Shown: positions 11,956 to 26,300 of the stretch, one piece after another
Layout: each line of letters starts with the position of its first letter
How positions within the stretch are numbered: the first letter of the stretch is position 1
Source: Panopea generosa
Lineage: Eukaryota > Mollusca > Bivalvia > Adapedonta > Hiatellidae
Direction: 5' to 3'
DNA length: 64,000 nucleotides
Assembly: GCA_029582155.1 (NCBI GenBank)
Contig: CM055901.1
Location: 49,853,206 to 49,917,205 of the forward strand
The notes under the pieces: generated by a model
The model's input: the letters and a program-made list of their open reading frames with translations, nothing else
Database searches by the model: none
What the model was told of the DNA's origin: nothing
Position numbers and translations under genes: made by a program

Positions 11956-13111
11956 GTTAGTTTGGTACTGTATAACAGCTAACAGTCCCCGGTACCAATC
12001 TACTATCTGTTAGTGAATTATAGTATAACTATACCCATTTGTACGTTGTATTACAAAATTAATAGTAGTGTATAACACATTGGTAAAGCTTATAACGCGG
12101 TTATAAAGTGTCATGCTGACAAAAAGCTCAGATACGAAAAATAACGCGACGTAACTAGATCTAGTACTAGTGCGACATATTACACGTCTCTGTTTAGCCT
12201 TTTAAAGGTTTTTATTTTGCGTCTCCCGAGCCACCAGATCAGATATCAAAATAATAAAAAAAGCTGTCCATTCACGCCTTATTTAATCAGGCTATATCTA
12301 GTGCAAACTTCCTACGTCCAAAATAGTTTAAATTGCTGTCTAAAGTTATATTAAAATCAACTCGCTTTTGTCGCATGTTTATTTTATAACATATCATAAG
12401 AACAATACGTTTTAACAAATATTACTTTACACTATTATTATATAATTATATTTGTGAGAAGGCGAGCGAGTGATTACGGTCAGCATGTAAGAATACACCA
12501 AGGTCGCATAGTTGCTGTGCTATGTCAGAATTGTCGTTCATTACAATACATTTTACAGGAACTTAGTAAATAACAGGCACAACGTTCAACGTAATTTGTT
12601 GGAGCGACAATAATTACAGGTGAATGCGAAAAGTGCATGGGCGTTCACGCTTTGGTCGATGATTAGGATTGGGATGGGATGCACGGAAGTACTTTAGAAG
12701 AAAATAGAGAAGTCTGATTCATTCAAATTTCAAAGTTTATTAGCAGCAACTAGGCAAAGCATTTGCCGATGACCATTTACACTTGTTACAGAAATAAGGC
12801 AATAATATACATGTACAGTTAAAAACAATGCAAATAAATATATTATGAAAGTAGAATATATATTAAGAAACCGTCAAGTTTCAAGAGTAGTTTTTCAAAT
12901 CATTAATGCTTCTTTGATGAATTTTGAAAGTTTAAAGACATAAGACAGTTTATTGACTTAAACTATATACAGTTTCTCGTCATTATATACACATATATAT
13001 ACATATATAAACAACATCTTTTAATCAAGCATGCGTCGTATATCTAGTTATAAGAACAGTCTAAATTAACAATTTATCAAAACTGCATTGAAAACGTATA
13101 TAATTTGATTT
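11956..13111. other. Non-coding stretch, nothing recognised
   Basis: AT-rich sequence with no long ORF, RNA gene or tandem repeat that I could recognise. Confidence 0.5.
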
Positions 13112-13344
13112 TTTTTAAAAATTAGGGTTAACGCCATTTTTAACACATTTCAGGTTGTATATGGCATGTCCAGTTTGATTGATGGAGGAAGACCTCAGAA
13201 TGAATCTGAATAGAACCACTGTCCTTCCGCATGTAACTGGCAAACTTTCTCACATAAAGTTTTTTGAGCGAGCGGGTCTTCAGCGGTAAGTAGGTAACAA
13301 GTGATCTTGAGACGTCGCCTTACAATCCCAGACACGGAGGACCC
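13112..13344 (-). mobile_element. SINE family B, copy 3
   Basis: On the minus strand it runs from a head resembling ggtcctccgtgtctgggatt, through tctcaagatcacttg, the body tgaggtcttcctccatcaat, to ggcgttaaccc. The head lacks part of the box B region compared with the copy at 53343-53566. Confidence 0.8.
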
Positions 13345-14090
13345 ATGTAACAAAAGAACATGATGCTGAATGTTTTCCATGTACGTGTTAGCATATTGTA
13401 ACAAAATGTTATTAATTAAGCAATTTTATATCGGTCCACTTATTAGTTCAATGATTGGCCTCCATAAAGTTGGATGGTATTCCGGTAATTTCGTCTTTCG
13501 ATATTTTATTATGACGGTAACTCTTCAAACACCACATGGGGGACTGGGGAGACTAGAGTTTATGTTAAATATCGAAATGTGAAAGTATACGAAAATACGA
13601 AACACGATTATCAAACTAACTAAGTCTACTAGTAATCATATTGATCTTACTTATTCTTATAATTTATTGTATTTTTACTGTAAAACATAAACTTTCATGA
13701 AACATGACTTGACATTTTGTGGGTGTTATGTACAACATATTGTTATATTATGTTTGGTGGGGTATGTGTGCGAAACTCTAAAAATAGAAGCAAAAAATAG
13801 TTTTCCACGCATGCACGTACAAAGGCAATACACGCATGTTCACACACACACACATACATACACATACATACACATAACATTTCACAATATTAAAACCTGA
13901 CGTAGAAGGAACTTCCTGATCACGAAATATGCATATACGCTAATTGATTAATCAAAAACAATACTTCACCGTATATTATATTCCGCCCGGTACGGGGTTT
14001 TCTTTTCCGTAAAATACAAGTCTTATTTCCCTTGTCAGTAATTCTAGTTTTCTGATTTCGAGACTAACTACGTTCTCAACTTCAATATCA
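13345..14090. other. Non-coding stretch with a small CA/CATA repeat
   Basis: Holds a short (CA)n/(CATA)n stretch at about 13842-13876 and no recognisable gene. Two small forward ORFs lack domains. Confidence 0.5.
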
Positions 14091-17000
14091 GAGACCCCTA
14101 ACTCAATATTTTTTATGACATACACTTACCGATAATTTTCAGATTAGATGTATCGGACCTAAACTTTACTGTCAAATACTAGAGGTTTCGCGTTAGGGAT
14201 ATCGGAAACCATCGTTTCTGTCAAATACTAACGTTTTCAGATGAGCACTTTTTTCTATCAGATACTAGTTTTCAGATGACAAATATCGGCCCTCATCTTA
14301 ACTGTAAAATACTATACTTCTGGTTAGGATTATCGAATTCTATCTTTTCTGTCCAATACTACAGCTTTCAGATTAGGGATAGCGGGCCCATTCTTTGGTT
14401 TCAGGTATTTCAGTTTTCATTTATAGGTATAACGGAGCATATGTTTTTTTTGTCAGATACTAACAGTTTTCAGATTATGGATATCGTGCCCCATTTTCTG
14501 TCAAATACCACACATTTCAGATCAGGGATATCTGACTCAATGTTTTTTGTCAGGTACTGCATTTTTCAGATAATGGATATTGGGCCCATCGTTTCAGCCA
14601 GATACTACGGCTTTCAGATTATGGGTATCGGGCCCATCATTTCAGTCAGGTACTACAGCTTTCAGATTAAGGGATATTGGTCCCATCATTTCAGTAAGAT
14701 ACTACAGCTTTCAGATTAGGATATCTGACCCAATGTTAACTTTTCTGTCAGGTACTGCAGTTTTCAGATTATGGATATCGGGGCCCATCATTTCAGTCAG
14801 ATACTACAGCTTTCAGATTAGGGATATTGGTCCCATCATTTCAGTAAGATACTACAGCTTTCAGATAAGGATATCAGACCCAATGTTTTCTGTCAGGTAC
14901 TGCAGTCTTTAGATTATGGATATCGGGCCCATCATTTCAGTCAGATACTACAGCTTTCAGATTAGGATATCTGACCCAATGTTAACATTTCTGTCAGGTA
15001 CTGCAGTTTTCAGATTATGGATATCGGGGCCCATCATTTCAGTCAGATACTACAGCTTTCAGATTATAGGTATCGGGGCCCATCATTTCAGTCATATACT
15101 ACAGCTTTCAGATTATGGATATCGTGACCATCATTTCAGTCAGGTACGACAGCTTTCAGATTAGGGATATTGGGCCGAATCATTTCAGTCAGATACTACA
15201 GCTTTCAGATTATGGGTATCGGGCCCATCATTTCAATCAGATACTACAGCTGTCAGATTAGGGATATTGGGCTCAACATTTCAGTCAGATACTACAGCTT
15301 TCAGATTATGGATATCGGGCCCATCATTTCAGTCAGGTACTACAGCTTTCAGATAAGGGATATTGGGCCCATCATTTCAGTCAGATACTCCAGCTTTCAA
15401 ATAATGGGTATCGGGCCCATCATTTCAGTCAGATACTACAGCTTTCAGATAGGGGATATTGGTCTCATCCTTTCAGTCAGATACTACAGCTTTCAGATTA
15501 TGGATATTGGGCCCATCATTTAAGTCAGATACTACAGCTTTCAGATTATGGGTATATGGCCCTACCATTTCAGTCAGATACTACAGCTTTCAGATTATGG
15601 GTATCGGGCCCATCATTTTAGTCAGATACTACAGCTTTCAGATTAGGAATATTGGTCCCACCATTTCAGTCAGGTAACTCATGCTTTCAGATTATGGATA
15701 TTGGGCCCAACATTTCAGTCAGATACTACAGCTTTCAGATTATGGGTATCGGGCCCATCATTTCAGTCAGATACTACAGCTTTCAGATTAAGGGTATCGG
15801 GCCCATCATTTCAGTCAGATACTACAGCTTTCAGATTATTGGTATCGGGCCCATCATTTCAGTCAGATACCACAGATTTTCAGATTAGGAATATTGGGCC
15901 CATCATTTCAGTCAGATACTACAGCTTTCAGATTAGGGATATTGGGCCTAACATTTCAGTCAGATACTACAGCTTTCAGATTATGGGTATCGGGCCCATC
16001 ATTTCAGTCAGATACTACAGCTTTCAGATTATGGGTATCGGGCCTGTCATTTCAGTCATATACTACAGCTTTCAGGATTAGGAATATTGGTCCCAATCAT
16101 TTCAGTCAGGTACTACAGATTTAAGATTTGGGATATTGGGCCCAACATTTCAGAAAGACACAACAGCTTTCAGACTATGGGTATCGGGCCCATCATTTCA
16201 GTCAGATACTACAGTATTCAAATTAAGACATTGGGCCCATAATTTCAGTCAGATACTACAGCTTTCAGAGTATGAATATTTGGCCCATTATTTCAGTCAG
16301 ATACTTCAGCTTTCAGATTAGGGATATTGGACCCATCATTTCAGTCAAATACTACAGCTTTCAGATTAGGGATATTGGGCCTAACATTTCAGTCAGATAC
16401 TACAGCTTTCAGATTATTGGTATCGGGCCCATCATTTCAATCAGATGACTACAGCTTTCAGATAAGGATATTGGGCCTATCATTTCAGCCAGATACTTCA
16501 GCTTTCGGATTAGTTATATTGGGTCTAATATTTCAGTCCGATACTATACCTCTCAGATTATGGGTATCGGTCCCATCATTTCAGTCAGATACTACAGCTT
16601 TCAGATTATGAGTATTGGGCCCATCATTTTAGTCAGATACTACAGCTTTAAGATAGGGAATATTGGTCGCACCATTTCAGTCGGGTACTACAGCTTTCAG
16701 ATTAGGGATATTGGGCCCAACATTTCAGTCAGATACTACAGCTTTCAGATTATGGATATCGGGACCATCATTTCAATCAGATACTACAGTTTTTCAGATA
16801 AGGGATTTTGGGCCCATCATTTCAGTCAGATACTACAACTTTCAGATTATGGGTATCGGACCCATCATTTCAGTCAGATACTACAGATTTTAGATTAAGA
16901 TATTGGGCCAATCATTTCAGTCAGATACTACAGCTTTCAGGTAAGTGATATTGGACCCATCATTTCAGTCATATACCACAGCTTTCAGATTAGAGATATT

Positions 17001-20000
17001 GGGTCCATCATTTCAGTCAGATACAACAGCTTTCAGATTATGGGTATCGGCCCATCATTTCAGTCAGATAATATAGCTTTCAGATAAGGGATATTGGGCC
17101 CATCATTTCAATCAGATACTACAGCTTTCAGATAACGGGTATCGGGCCCATCATTTCAGTCATATACTACAGCTTTTAGATTAAGATATTGGGCCCATCA
17201 TTTCAGTCAGATACAGCTTTCAGATTAGTGATATTGGGCCTTACATTTCCGTCAGATACTACAGTTTCAGATTATGGGTATCGGGCTCATAATTTCAGTC
17301 AGATACTACAGCTTTCAGATTAGTGATATTGCACCCATCATTTCAGTCAGATACTACAGCTTTCAGATTAGGGATATTGGGCCCATCATTTCAGTCAGAT
17401 ACTACAGCTTTCAGATTATGGATATCGAGCCCATCATTTCAGTCAGATAATACAGCTTTCAGATTAGGGATATTGGGCCCATCATTTCAGTCAGATACTT
17501 CAGCTTTCAGATTAGGGATATTTGGTCAAATATTTCAGTCAGATACTACAGCTTTCAGATTATGGGTATCGGGCCCATCATTTCAGTCCGATACTACAGC
17601 TTTCAGATAAGGATATTGGGCCCATCATTTCAGCCAGATACTTCAGCTTTCAGATTATGGGTATCGGTCCCATCATTTCAGTCAGATACTACAGCTTTCA
17701 GATTATGAGTATTGGGCCCATCATTTTAGTCAGATACTACAGCTTTAAGGATTATGGGTATCGGGCCCATTATTTCAGTCAGATACTACAGCTTTCAGAT
17801 TATGGGTATCGGGCCCATCATTTCAGTCAGATACTACAGATTTTAGATTAAGATATTGGGCCAATCATTTCAGTCAGATACTACAGCTTTCAGGTTAGTG
17901 ATATTGCACCCATCATTTCAGTCAGATACTACAGCTTTCAGATTACGGATATTGGGCCCATCATTTCAGTCAGATACTACAGCTTTCAGATTATGGGTAT
18001 CGAGCCCATCATTTCAGTCAGATAATACAGCTTTCAGATTAGGGATATTGGGCCCATCATTTCAGTCAGATAAATCCAGCTTTCAGATAAGGGATATTTG
18101 GCCAAATATTTCAGTCAGATACTTCAGCTTTCAGATTATGGGTATCGGACCCATCATTTCAGTCCGATACTACAGCTTTCAGATAAGGATATTGGGCCAT
18201 TCATTTCAGCCAGATACTTCAGCTTTCAGATTAGTGATATTGGGCCTAATATTTCAGTCCGATACTACAGCTTTCAGATTATGGGTATCGGTCCCATCAT
18301 TTCAGTCAGATACTACAGGCTTTCAGATTATGAGTATTGGGCCCATCATTTTAGTCAGATACTACAGCTTTAAGATTATGGGTATCGGGCCCATCATTTC
18401 AGTCAGATACTACAGCTTTCAGATTATGGGTATCGGGCCCATCATTTCAGTCAGATACTACAGATTTTAGATTAAGATATTGGGCCAATCATTTCAGTCA
18501 GATACTACAGCTTTCAGGTTAGTGATATTGGACCCATCATTTCAGTCATATACCACAGCTTTCAGATTAGAGATATTGGGTCCATCATTTCGGTCAGATA
18601 CAACAGCTTTCAGATTATGGGTATCGGCCCATCATTTCAGTCAGATAATATAGCTTTCAGATAAGGGATATTGGGCCCATCATTTCAGTCAGATACTACA
18701 GCTTTCAGATTATGGGTATCGGACCCATCATTTCAGTCAGATACTACATATTTTAGATTAAGATATTGGGCCAATCATTTCAGTCAGATACTACAGCTTT
18801 AAGGTTAGTGATATTGGACCCATCATTTCAGTCATATACCACAGCTTTCAGATTAGAGATATTGGGTCCATCATTTCAGTCAGATACAACAGCTTTCAGA
18901 TTATGGGTATCGGCCCATCATTTCAGTCAGATAATATAGCTTTCAGATAAGGGATATTGGACCCATCATTTCAATCAGATACTACAGCTTTCAGATAACG
19001 GGTATCGGGCCCATCATTTCAGTCATATAATACAGCTTTTAGATTAAGATCTTGGGCCCATCATTTCAGTCAGATACAGCTTTCAGATTAGTGATATTGG
19101 GCCTTACATTTCCGTCAGATACTACAGTTTCAGATTATGGGTATCGGGCTCATAATTTCAGTCAGATACTACAGCTTTCAGATTAGTGATATTGCACCCA
19201 TCATTTCAGTCAGATACTACAGCTTTCAGATTAGGGATATTGGGCCCATCATTTCAATCAGATACTACCGCTTTCAGATTATGGGTATCGAGCCCATCAT
19301 TTCAGTCAGATAATACAGCTTTCAGATTAGGGATATTGGGCACGTCATTTCAGTCAGATACTCCAGCTTTCAGATAAGGGATATTTGGCCAAATATTTCA
19401 GTCAGATACTACAGCTTTCAGATTATGGGTATCGGGCCCATCATTTCAGTCCGATACTACAGCTTTCAGATAAGGATATTGGGCCCATCATTTCAGCCAG
19501 ATACTTCAGCTTTCAAATTAGTGATATTGGGCCTTATATTTCAGTCCGATACTACAGATTTCAGATTATGGGTATCGGTCCCATCATTTCAGTCAGATAC
19601 TACAGCTTTCAGATTATGAGTATTGGTCCATCATTTCAGTCAGATACTACCGCCTTCAGATTATGGGTATCGAGCCCATCATTTCAGTCAGATAATACAG
19701 CTTTCAGATTAGGGATATTGGGCCCATCATTTCAGTCAGATACTACAGCTTTTGGATTAGGGATATTGGGCCCATCATTTCAGTCAGATACTACAGCTTT
19801 CAGATTACGGGTATCGGGCCCATCATTTCAGTCAGATACTACAGCTTTGTGATTAAGATATTGGGCCCATCATTTCTGTCAGATTCAGCTTTCAGATTAG
19901 TGATATTGGGCCTTACATTTCAGTCAGATACTACAGCTTTCAGATTATGGTTATCGGGCCCATAATTTCAGTCTGATACTACAGCTTTCAGATTAGTAAT

Positions 20001-23000
20001 ATTGCACCCATCATTTCAGTCAGATACTACAGCTTTCAGATAAGGGATATTGGGCCCATCATTTCAGTCAGATACTACAGCTTTCAGATTATGGGTATCG
20101 AGCCAATCATTTCAGTCAGATACTACAGCTTTCAGATTAGGGATATTGGGCCCATCATTTCAGTCAGATACTACAGCTTTCAGATTAGGTATATTGGGCC
20201 CATCATTTCAGTCAGATACTACAGCTTTCAGATTACGGGTATCTGGCCCAATATTTCAGTCAGATACTACAGCTTTTAGATTAAGATATTGGGCCCATCA
20301 TTTCAGTTAGATACAGCTTTCAGATTAGTGATACTGGGCCTAACATTTCAGTCAGATACTACAGCTTTCAGATTATGGGTATCGGGCCCATCATTTCAGT
20401 CAGATACTACAGCTTTCAGATTACGGATATTTGGTCCATCATTTCAGTCAGGTACTACAGCTTTCAGATTAGGGATATTTGGCTCATCATTTCAGTCAGA
20501 TACTACCGCTTTCAGATAATGGATATTGGTTCTATCATTTCAGTCAGATACTACAGCTTTCAGATTAGGGTTAATGGGCCCAACCTTCAGTCAGATACTA
20601 CAGCTTTCAGATTAGGGATATTGGGCCCATCATTTCAGTCAGATACTACAGCTTTCAGATAATGGATATTGGTCCCATCATTTCAGTCAGATACTTCAGC
20701 TTTCAGATTAGGGATATTTGATCCATCATTTCAGTCAGATACTACAGCTTTCAGATTATGAGTATTGGGCCCATCATTTCAGTCAGATACTACCGCCTTC
20801 AGATTATGGGTATCGAGCCCATCATTTCAGTCAGATAATACAGCTTTCAGATTAGGGATATTGGGCCCATCATTTCAGTCAGATACTACAGCTTTTGGAT
20901 TAGTGATATTGGGCCCATCATTTCAGTCAGATACTACAGCTTTCAGATTACGGGTATCGGGCCCATCATTTCAGTCAGATACTACAACTTTGTGATTAAG
21001 ATATTGGGCCCATCATTTCAGTCAGATTCAGCTTTCAGATTAGTGATATTGGGCCTTACATTTCAGTCAGATACTACAGCTTTCAGATTATGGGTATCGG
21101 GCCCATAATTTCAGTCAGATACTACAGCTTTCAGATTAGTAATATTGCACCCATCATTTCAGTCAGATACTACAGCTTTCAGATTAGGGATATTGGGCCC
21201 ATCATTTCAGTCAGATACTACAGCTTTCAGATTATGGTATCGAGCCCATCATTTCAGTCAGATACTACAGCTTTCAGATTAGGGATATTGGGCCCATCAT
21301 TTCAGTCAGATACTACAGCTTTCAGATTAGGTATATTGGGCCCATCATTTCAGTCAGATACTACAGCTTTCAGATTACGGGTATCTGGCCCAATATTTCA
21401 GTCAGATACTACAGCTTTTAGATTAAGATATTGGGCCCATCATTTCAGTTAGATACAGCTTTCAGATTAGTGATACTGGGCCTAAAATTTCAGTCAGATA
21501 CTACAGCTTTCAGATTATGGGTATCGGGCCCATCATTTCAGTCAGATACTACAGCTTTCAGATTACGGATATTTGGTCCTATCATTTCAGTCAGGTACTA
21601 CAGCTTTCAGATTAGGGATATTTGGCTCATCATTTCAGTCAGATACTACAGCTTTCAGATAATGGATATTGGTTCTATCATTTCAGTCAGATACTACAGC
21701 TTTCAGATTAGGGATAATGGGCCCAACCTTCAGTCAGATACTACAGCTTTCAGATTAGGGATATTGGGCCCATCATTTCAGTCAGATACTACAGCTTTCA
21801 GATAATGGATATTGGTCCCATCATTTCAGTCAGATACTTCAGCTTTCAGATTAGGGATATTTGATCCATCATTTCAGTCAGTCACTACAGCTTTCAGATT
21901 AAGGGATATTGTGCCAATCATTTCAATCGGGTACTACAGCTTTCAGATTATGGATATTAGGCCCATCATTTCAGTCAGGTACTACAGCTTCCAGATTAGG
22001 ATATTAGGCCAACATTTCAGTCAGAAACTATATCTTTCAGATTATGGTTGTTGGGCCGATCATTTCAGTCAGATACTACAGCTTTCAGATTATGGATAAT
22101 TGGGCCCATCAATTCAGTCAGATACTACAGCTTTCAGATTAGGGATAATGAGTCCAACCTTCAGTCAGATACTACAGGTTTCTTTCAAATTAAGGATATT
22201 TGGCCCATCATTTCAGTCAGATACTACAGCTTTCAGATAAGGAATATTGGTCACATCATTTCAGTCGGGTACTACAGCTTTCAGATTAGGGATATTTGGC
22301 CCAACATTTCAGTCAGATACTACAGTTTTCAGATTATGGATATCGGGCCCATCATTTCAATCAGATACTACAGTTTTCAGATAAATGATTTTGGGCCCAT
22401 CATTTCAGTCAGATACTACAGCTTTCAAATTATGGGTATCGGGCCCATCATTTCAGTGAGATACTACAGCTTTTAGATTAAGATATTGGACCAATCATTT
22501 CAGTCAGATACTACAGCTTTCAGGTTAATGATATTGGACCCATCATTTCAGTCACATACTACAGCTTTCAGATTATGGGTATCGGGCCCATCATTTCAGT
22601 CTGATAATATAGCTTTCAGCTAAGGGATATTGGGCCCATCATTTCAGTCAGATACTACAGCTTTCAGATTAGGGATATTGTGCCAATCATATCAGTCAGA
22701 TACTACAGCTTTCAGATTACGGGTATCAGGCCCATCATTTCAGTCAGATACTACAGTTTTAGATTAAGATATTGGGCCCATCATTTCATTCAGATACAGC
22801 TTTCAGATTAGTGATATTGGGCCTTACATTTCAGTCAGATACTACAGCTTTCAGATTATGGGTATCGGGCCCATCATTTCAGTCAGATACTACAGCTTTC
22901 AGATTAGTGAAATTGCACCCATCATTTCAGTCACATACTACAGCTTTCAGATTAAGGGATATTGGGCCCATCATTTCAGTCAGATACTACCGCCTTCAGA

Positions 23001-24472
23001 TTATGGGTATCGAGCCCATCATTTCAGTCAGATAATACAGCTTTCAGATTAGGGATATTGGGCCCATCATTTCAGTCAGATACTCCAGCTTTCAGATTAG
23101 GGATATTGGGCCCATCATTTCAGTCAGATACTACAGCGTTTTGATTAAGATATTGGGCCCATCATTTCAGTCAGATTCAGCTTTCAGATTAGTGATATTG
23201 GGCCTTACATTTCAGTCAGATACTACAGCTTTCAGATTATGGGTATCTGGCCCATAATTTCAGTCAGATACTACAGCTTTCAGATTAGTAATATTGCACC
23301 CATCATTTCAGTCAGATACTACAGCTTTCAGATTAAGGATATTGTGCCCATCATTTCAGTCAGATACTACAGCTTTCATATTATGGGTATCGAGCCCATC
23401 ATTTCAGTCAGATAATACAGCTTTCAGATTAAGGATATTGGCCACATCATTTCAGTCAGATACTAAAGCTTTCAGATTAGGTATATTGGGCCCATCATTT
23501 CAGTCAGATACTACAGCTTTCAGATTACGGGTATCGGGCCCATCATTTCAGTCAGATATTACAGCTTTTAGATTAGTGATATTGGGCCCATCATTTCAGT
23601 TTGATACAGCTTTCAGATTAGTGATACTGGGCCTAACATTTCAGTCAGATACTACAGCTTTCAGATTATGGGTATCGGGCCCAATATTTCAGTCAGATAC
23701 TACAGCTTTCAGATTACGGATATTTGGTCCATCATTTCAGTCAGGTACTAAAGCTTTCAGATTAGGGATAATGGGCCCAACCTTCAGTCAGATACTACAG
23801 CTTTCAGATTAGGGATATTGGGCCCATTATTTCAGTCAGATACTACAGCTTTCAGATAATGGATATTGGTCCCATCATTTCAGTCAGATACTTCAGCTTT
23901 CAGATTAGGGATATTTGATCCATCATTTCAGTCAGTCACTACAGCTTTCAGATTAGGGATATTGTGCCCATCATTTCAATCGGGTACTACAGCTTTCAGA
24001 TAATGGATATTAGGCCCATCATTTCAGTCAGATACTACAGCTTCCAGATTAGGATATTAGGCCAACCTTTCAGTCATATACTACAGCTTTCAGATTATGG
24101 ATCTTGGGCCCATCAATTCAGTCAGATACTACAGCTTTCAGATTAGGGATAATGAGTCCAACCTTTAGTCAGATACTACAGCTTTCAGATTATAGATATT
24201 GGGCCCATCATTTCAGTCAAATACTACAGCTTTCAGATTAGGGATAATGGGCCCAACCTTCAGTCAGATACTACAGGTTTCAAATTAGGGATAGTTGGCC
24301 CATCATTTCAGTCAGATACTACAGCTTTCAGATAAGGAATATTGGTCGCATCATTTCAGTCGGGTACTACAGCTTTCAGATTAGGGATATTTGGCCCAAC
24401 ATTTCAGTCAGATACTACAGCTTTCAGATTATGGATATTGGGCCCATCATTTCAATCAGATACTACAGTAGT
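14090..24472. repeat. Large 48-bp satellite/minisatellite array (about 215 copies)
   Basis: The consensus unit runs ttcagattatgggtatcggg, then cccatcatttcagtcagata, then ctacagct (48 bp). Two main subtypes occur, 'attatgggtatcggg' and 'attagggatattggg', often near each other, suggesting a 96-bp dimer in part of the array. The left 0.5 kb is diverged and the core is homogeneous. Most units carry the palindrome gggccc. Because 48 is divisible by 3, each frame gives a 16-residue protein repeat (for example FQIMGIGPIISVRYYS), but frames break every few units by indels and stops, so the many ORFs (up to 204 codons) are not genes. A block of about 1143 bp is duplicated (19.64-20.74 kb and 20.79-21.88 kb), with a third partial copy beyond 22.98 kb. 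Confidence 0.97.
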
Positions 24473-24473
24473 C

Positions 24474-25745
24474 TATATAGATATAGATATATATATATAT
24501 TATCTATTATAAACTTATTTTACAGTAATTCATGCTGTAGGCTCTATCCGGAAGCAGAGAGACTGGAATAAAAGACATTTGTTTGGCAGCCGTTCTGTTT
24601 TATCAGCCTCCAATAATCAGTTCAAAAATTTGACTATCAGTAGTCGTTATTTTTAATTACGGAGTTATAAAATGGCACATTTTCCATGTTTTATGGACAC
24701 AGCGGAAAGAAATCTTAGTCTCGAATTAAATTGAAATAAAGTAAACGTAGCCCTTTCGACCACTGTCAAGTTATTTATCTCGTTATTTCTTTGTATTAAT
24801 GTGACTCATCAAGAACCTCAAATGCTTGTTGAAACATTATATTGTGTAAATAATGCGATATTACGCGGAAACCAATTAAGGTGTTTCCCCCACCTAAACA
24901 GACCAGAACACAGGTTAAATACTAACTAGTTAGTTATAAAAGAGATATAATGGGATAACGCGCGATAACCTGTGGATTACAGTTTTTGTTAGAAATAGGT
25001 CCGGGTGTATTTAAAATATTTATTACGCCTGCGATCTTTTAAACCTTTCCGCATTTACCTGGCACGAAACTCGTGTATATACTCACCTCAGGGGGACAGT
25101 TAGAAAGAGGAGCAAGTTTATCTTAATACGTAAATCGTTTTTTTTCTTCTAATAAAATCATAATATAACATTATTGGGACTTCTAAAAGTGGAATTTCAA
25201 GGTATGTAGGATAATTTGTATTGGTTATTTTAATTACTAGTATTTCTTTTCTTTTTTTGTTGTTGTTGATAACTTCATTTTTCTCTCCGGGGAAGACGTT
25301 GTGAAGTATTTAATATAGATCTACTAGTACTTTAATATTTTATAACTTTTACCAGATTTTTAATGAGGTCGATTCAGTTTGAAAATAGAAGTAATGACAC
25401 TTGATTTTGCAGAAAGAAAATGTTGTGAAGGTTTTTTTTGATTGTTTTAATTAAGTATATATAAACTTATTCCTTGATATTTAAAATAATACCGTAGTGC
25501 AAATATAAGTAATGCAGTAACTCCAGACTAAAGGTAAATACCATTTTTGTACATAAGGAAATGCAATTTCGGCCATTTTTCTTATCAAATTACAAGATAA
25601 ATGTGCAATTGTTGTTGGAATCAAAGGATTTTTCACCCCAATAAAACAGTGATATCAAGTGACATCACCCGTGTCAAAGGGAGCATATGATTGTTTATTA
25701 AAATGTAACAACTGCGTAAATACGAACATCAGGTGTAATAAGTTT
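24474..25745. other. Non-coding stretch, nothing recognised
   Basis: Starts with a short TA/GATA-like tract where the 48-bp array ends. The rest is AT-rich single-copy-looking sequence without a supported gene. Confidence 0.5.
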
Positions 25746-25747
25746 AA

Positions 25748-25940
25748 ACTTATTCATATTTATTCGATTGTGAAACAAGTTCTTACAACTTACTCTTCCT
25801 GGTTAGAACCAGTACTAAGCATGTGTGGAAAAGTGTCAAGCTCAAGGACACCACACACCACACATAGCCGTAGCGGAGGATCGAACCAACGACCCTCCTA
25901 TCATGGGTTCAGTGCTCTACCACTGAATCACGCGCTCCAC
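25748..25940 (-). mobile_element. tRNA-derived SINE, family C
   Basis: On the minus strand the head reads gagcgcgtgattcagtggta then gagcac (box A region) and cgttggttcgatcctccgct, containing a perfect box B ggttcgatcc. This is followed by a body with cttagtactggtt, gtaagaacttgtttca and aataagtttaaac. The body is shared with the fragment at 8166-8266. A 99-codon forward ORF across it is only the antisense of the element. Confidence 0.85.
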
Positions 25941-26111
25941 ACAGACAGGTGTAATTAAACATAAATATTAAACATAAATATTTATTTTTTTACTACAATC
26001 GGCCTAAATGAACTATAGACCTATATGCCTTTCATTACCCAATGAAAAACATTTGCACCTCTGCGGAACTAAAAAGGACTGCTTTATACTGTCGTTGCAC
26101 GATTTTGATTT

Positions 26112-26300
26112 GCTGGTGATACGAACAGAACAGAACAGATATTTTATTTCAGACTTGTATATAAATACATCGTCAAAATAACATATCTACAACACAAAAC
26201 ATCACGTAAAATATATTGTTATTTAATACATGATTTTACCGCCATTTCCATTTATAACATTTTAAGTAGGCCCTAAATTCATTTTTTGTCTTATTATCAA
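26112..26300 (-). mobile_element. Probable LINE 3' end fragment
   Basis: On the minus strand the sequence ends with caagtctgaaataaaatatc then tgttctgttctgttcg. That matches the 3' end of the LINE remnant at 28085-29010 (caagtctgaataaagatatg then ttctgttc). No coding sequence is left, so only the terminal 3' part can be called. The left limit is uncertain. Confidence 0.6.

Noticed and set aside
14276..24146. Dozens of ORFs of 60-204 codons with FQSDTTAFRL / IISVRYYSFQ repeats
   Set aside because: They are translations of the 48-bp array. Frames break at many indels, no single frame spans the array, there is no start context or splice structure, and overlapping frames are equally open.
25866..25940. 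tRNA gene on the minus strand
   Set aside because: The box B is perfect, but the head is joined to a body that recurs at 8166-8266, which fits a SINE.
25659..25958. 99-codon forward ORF
   Set aside because: It is the antisense of SINE family C.
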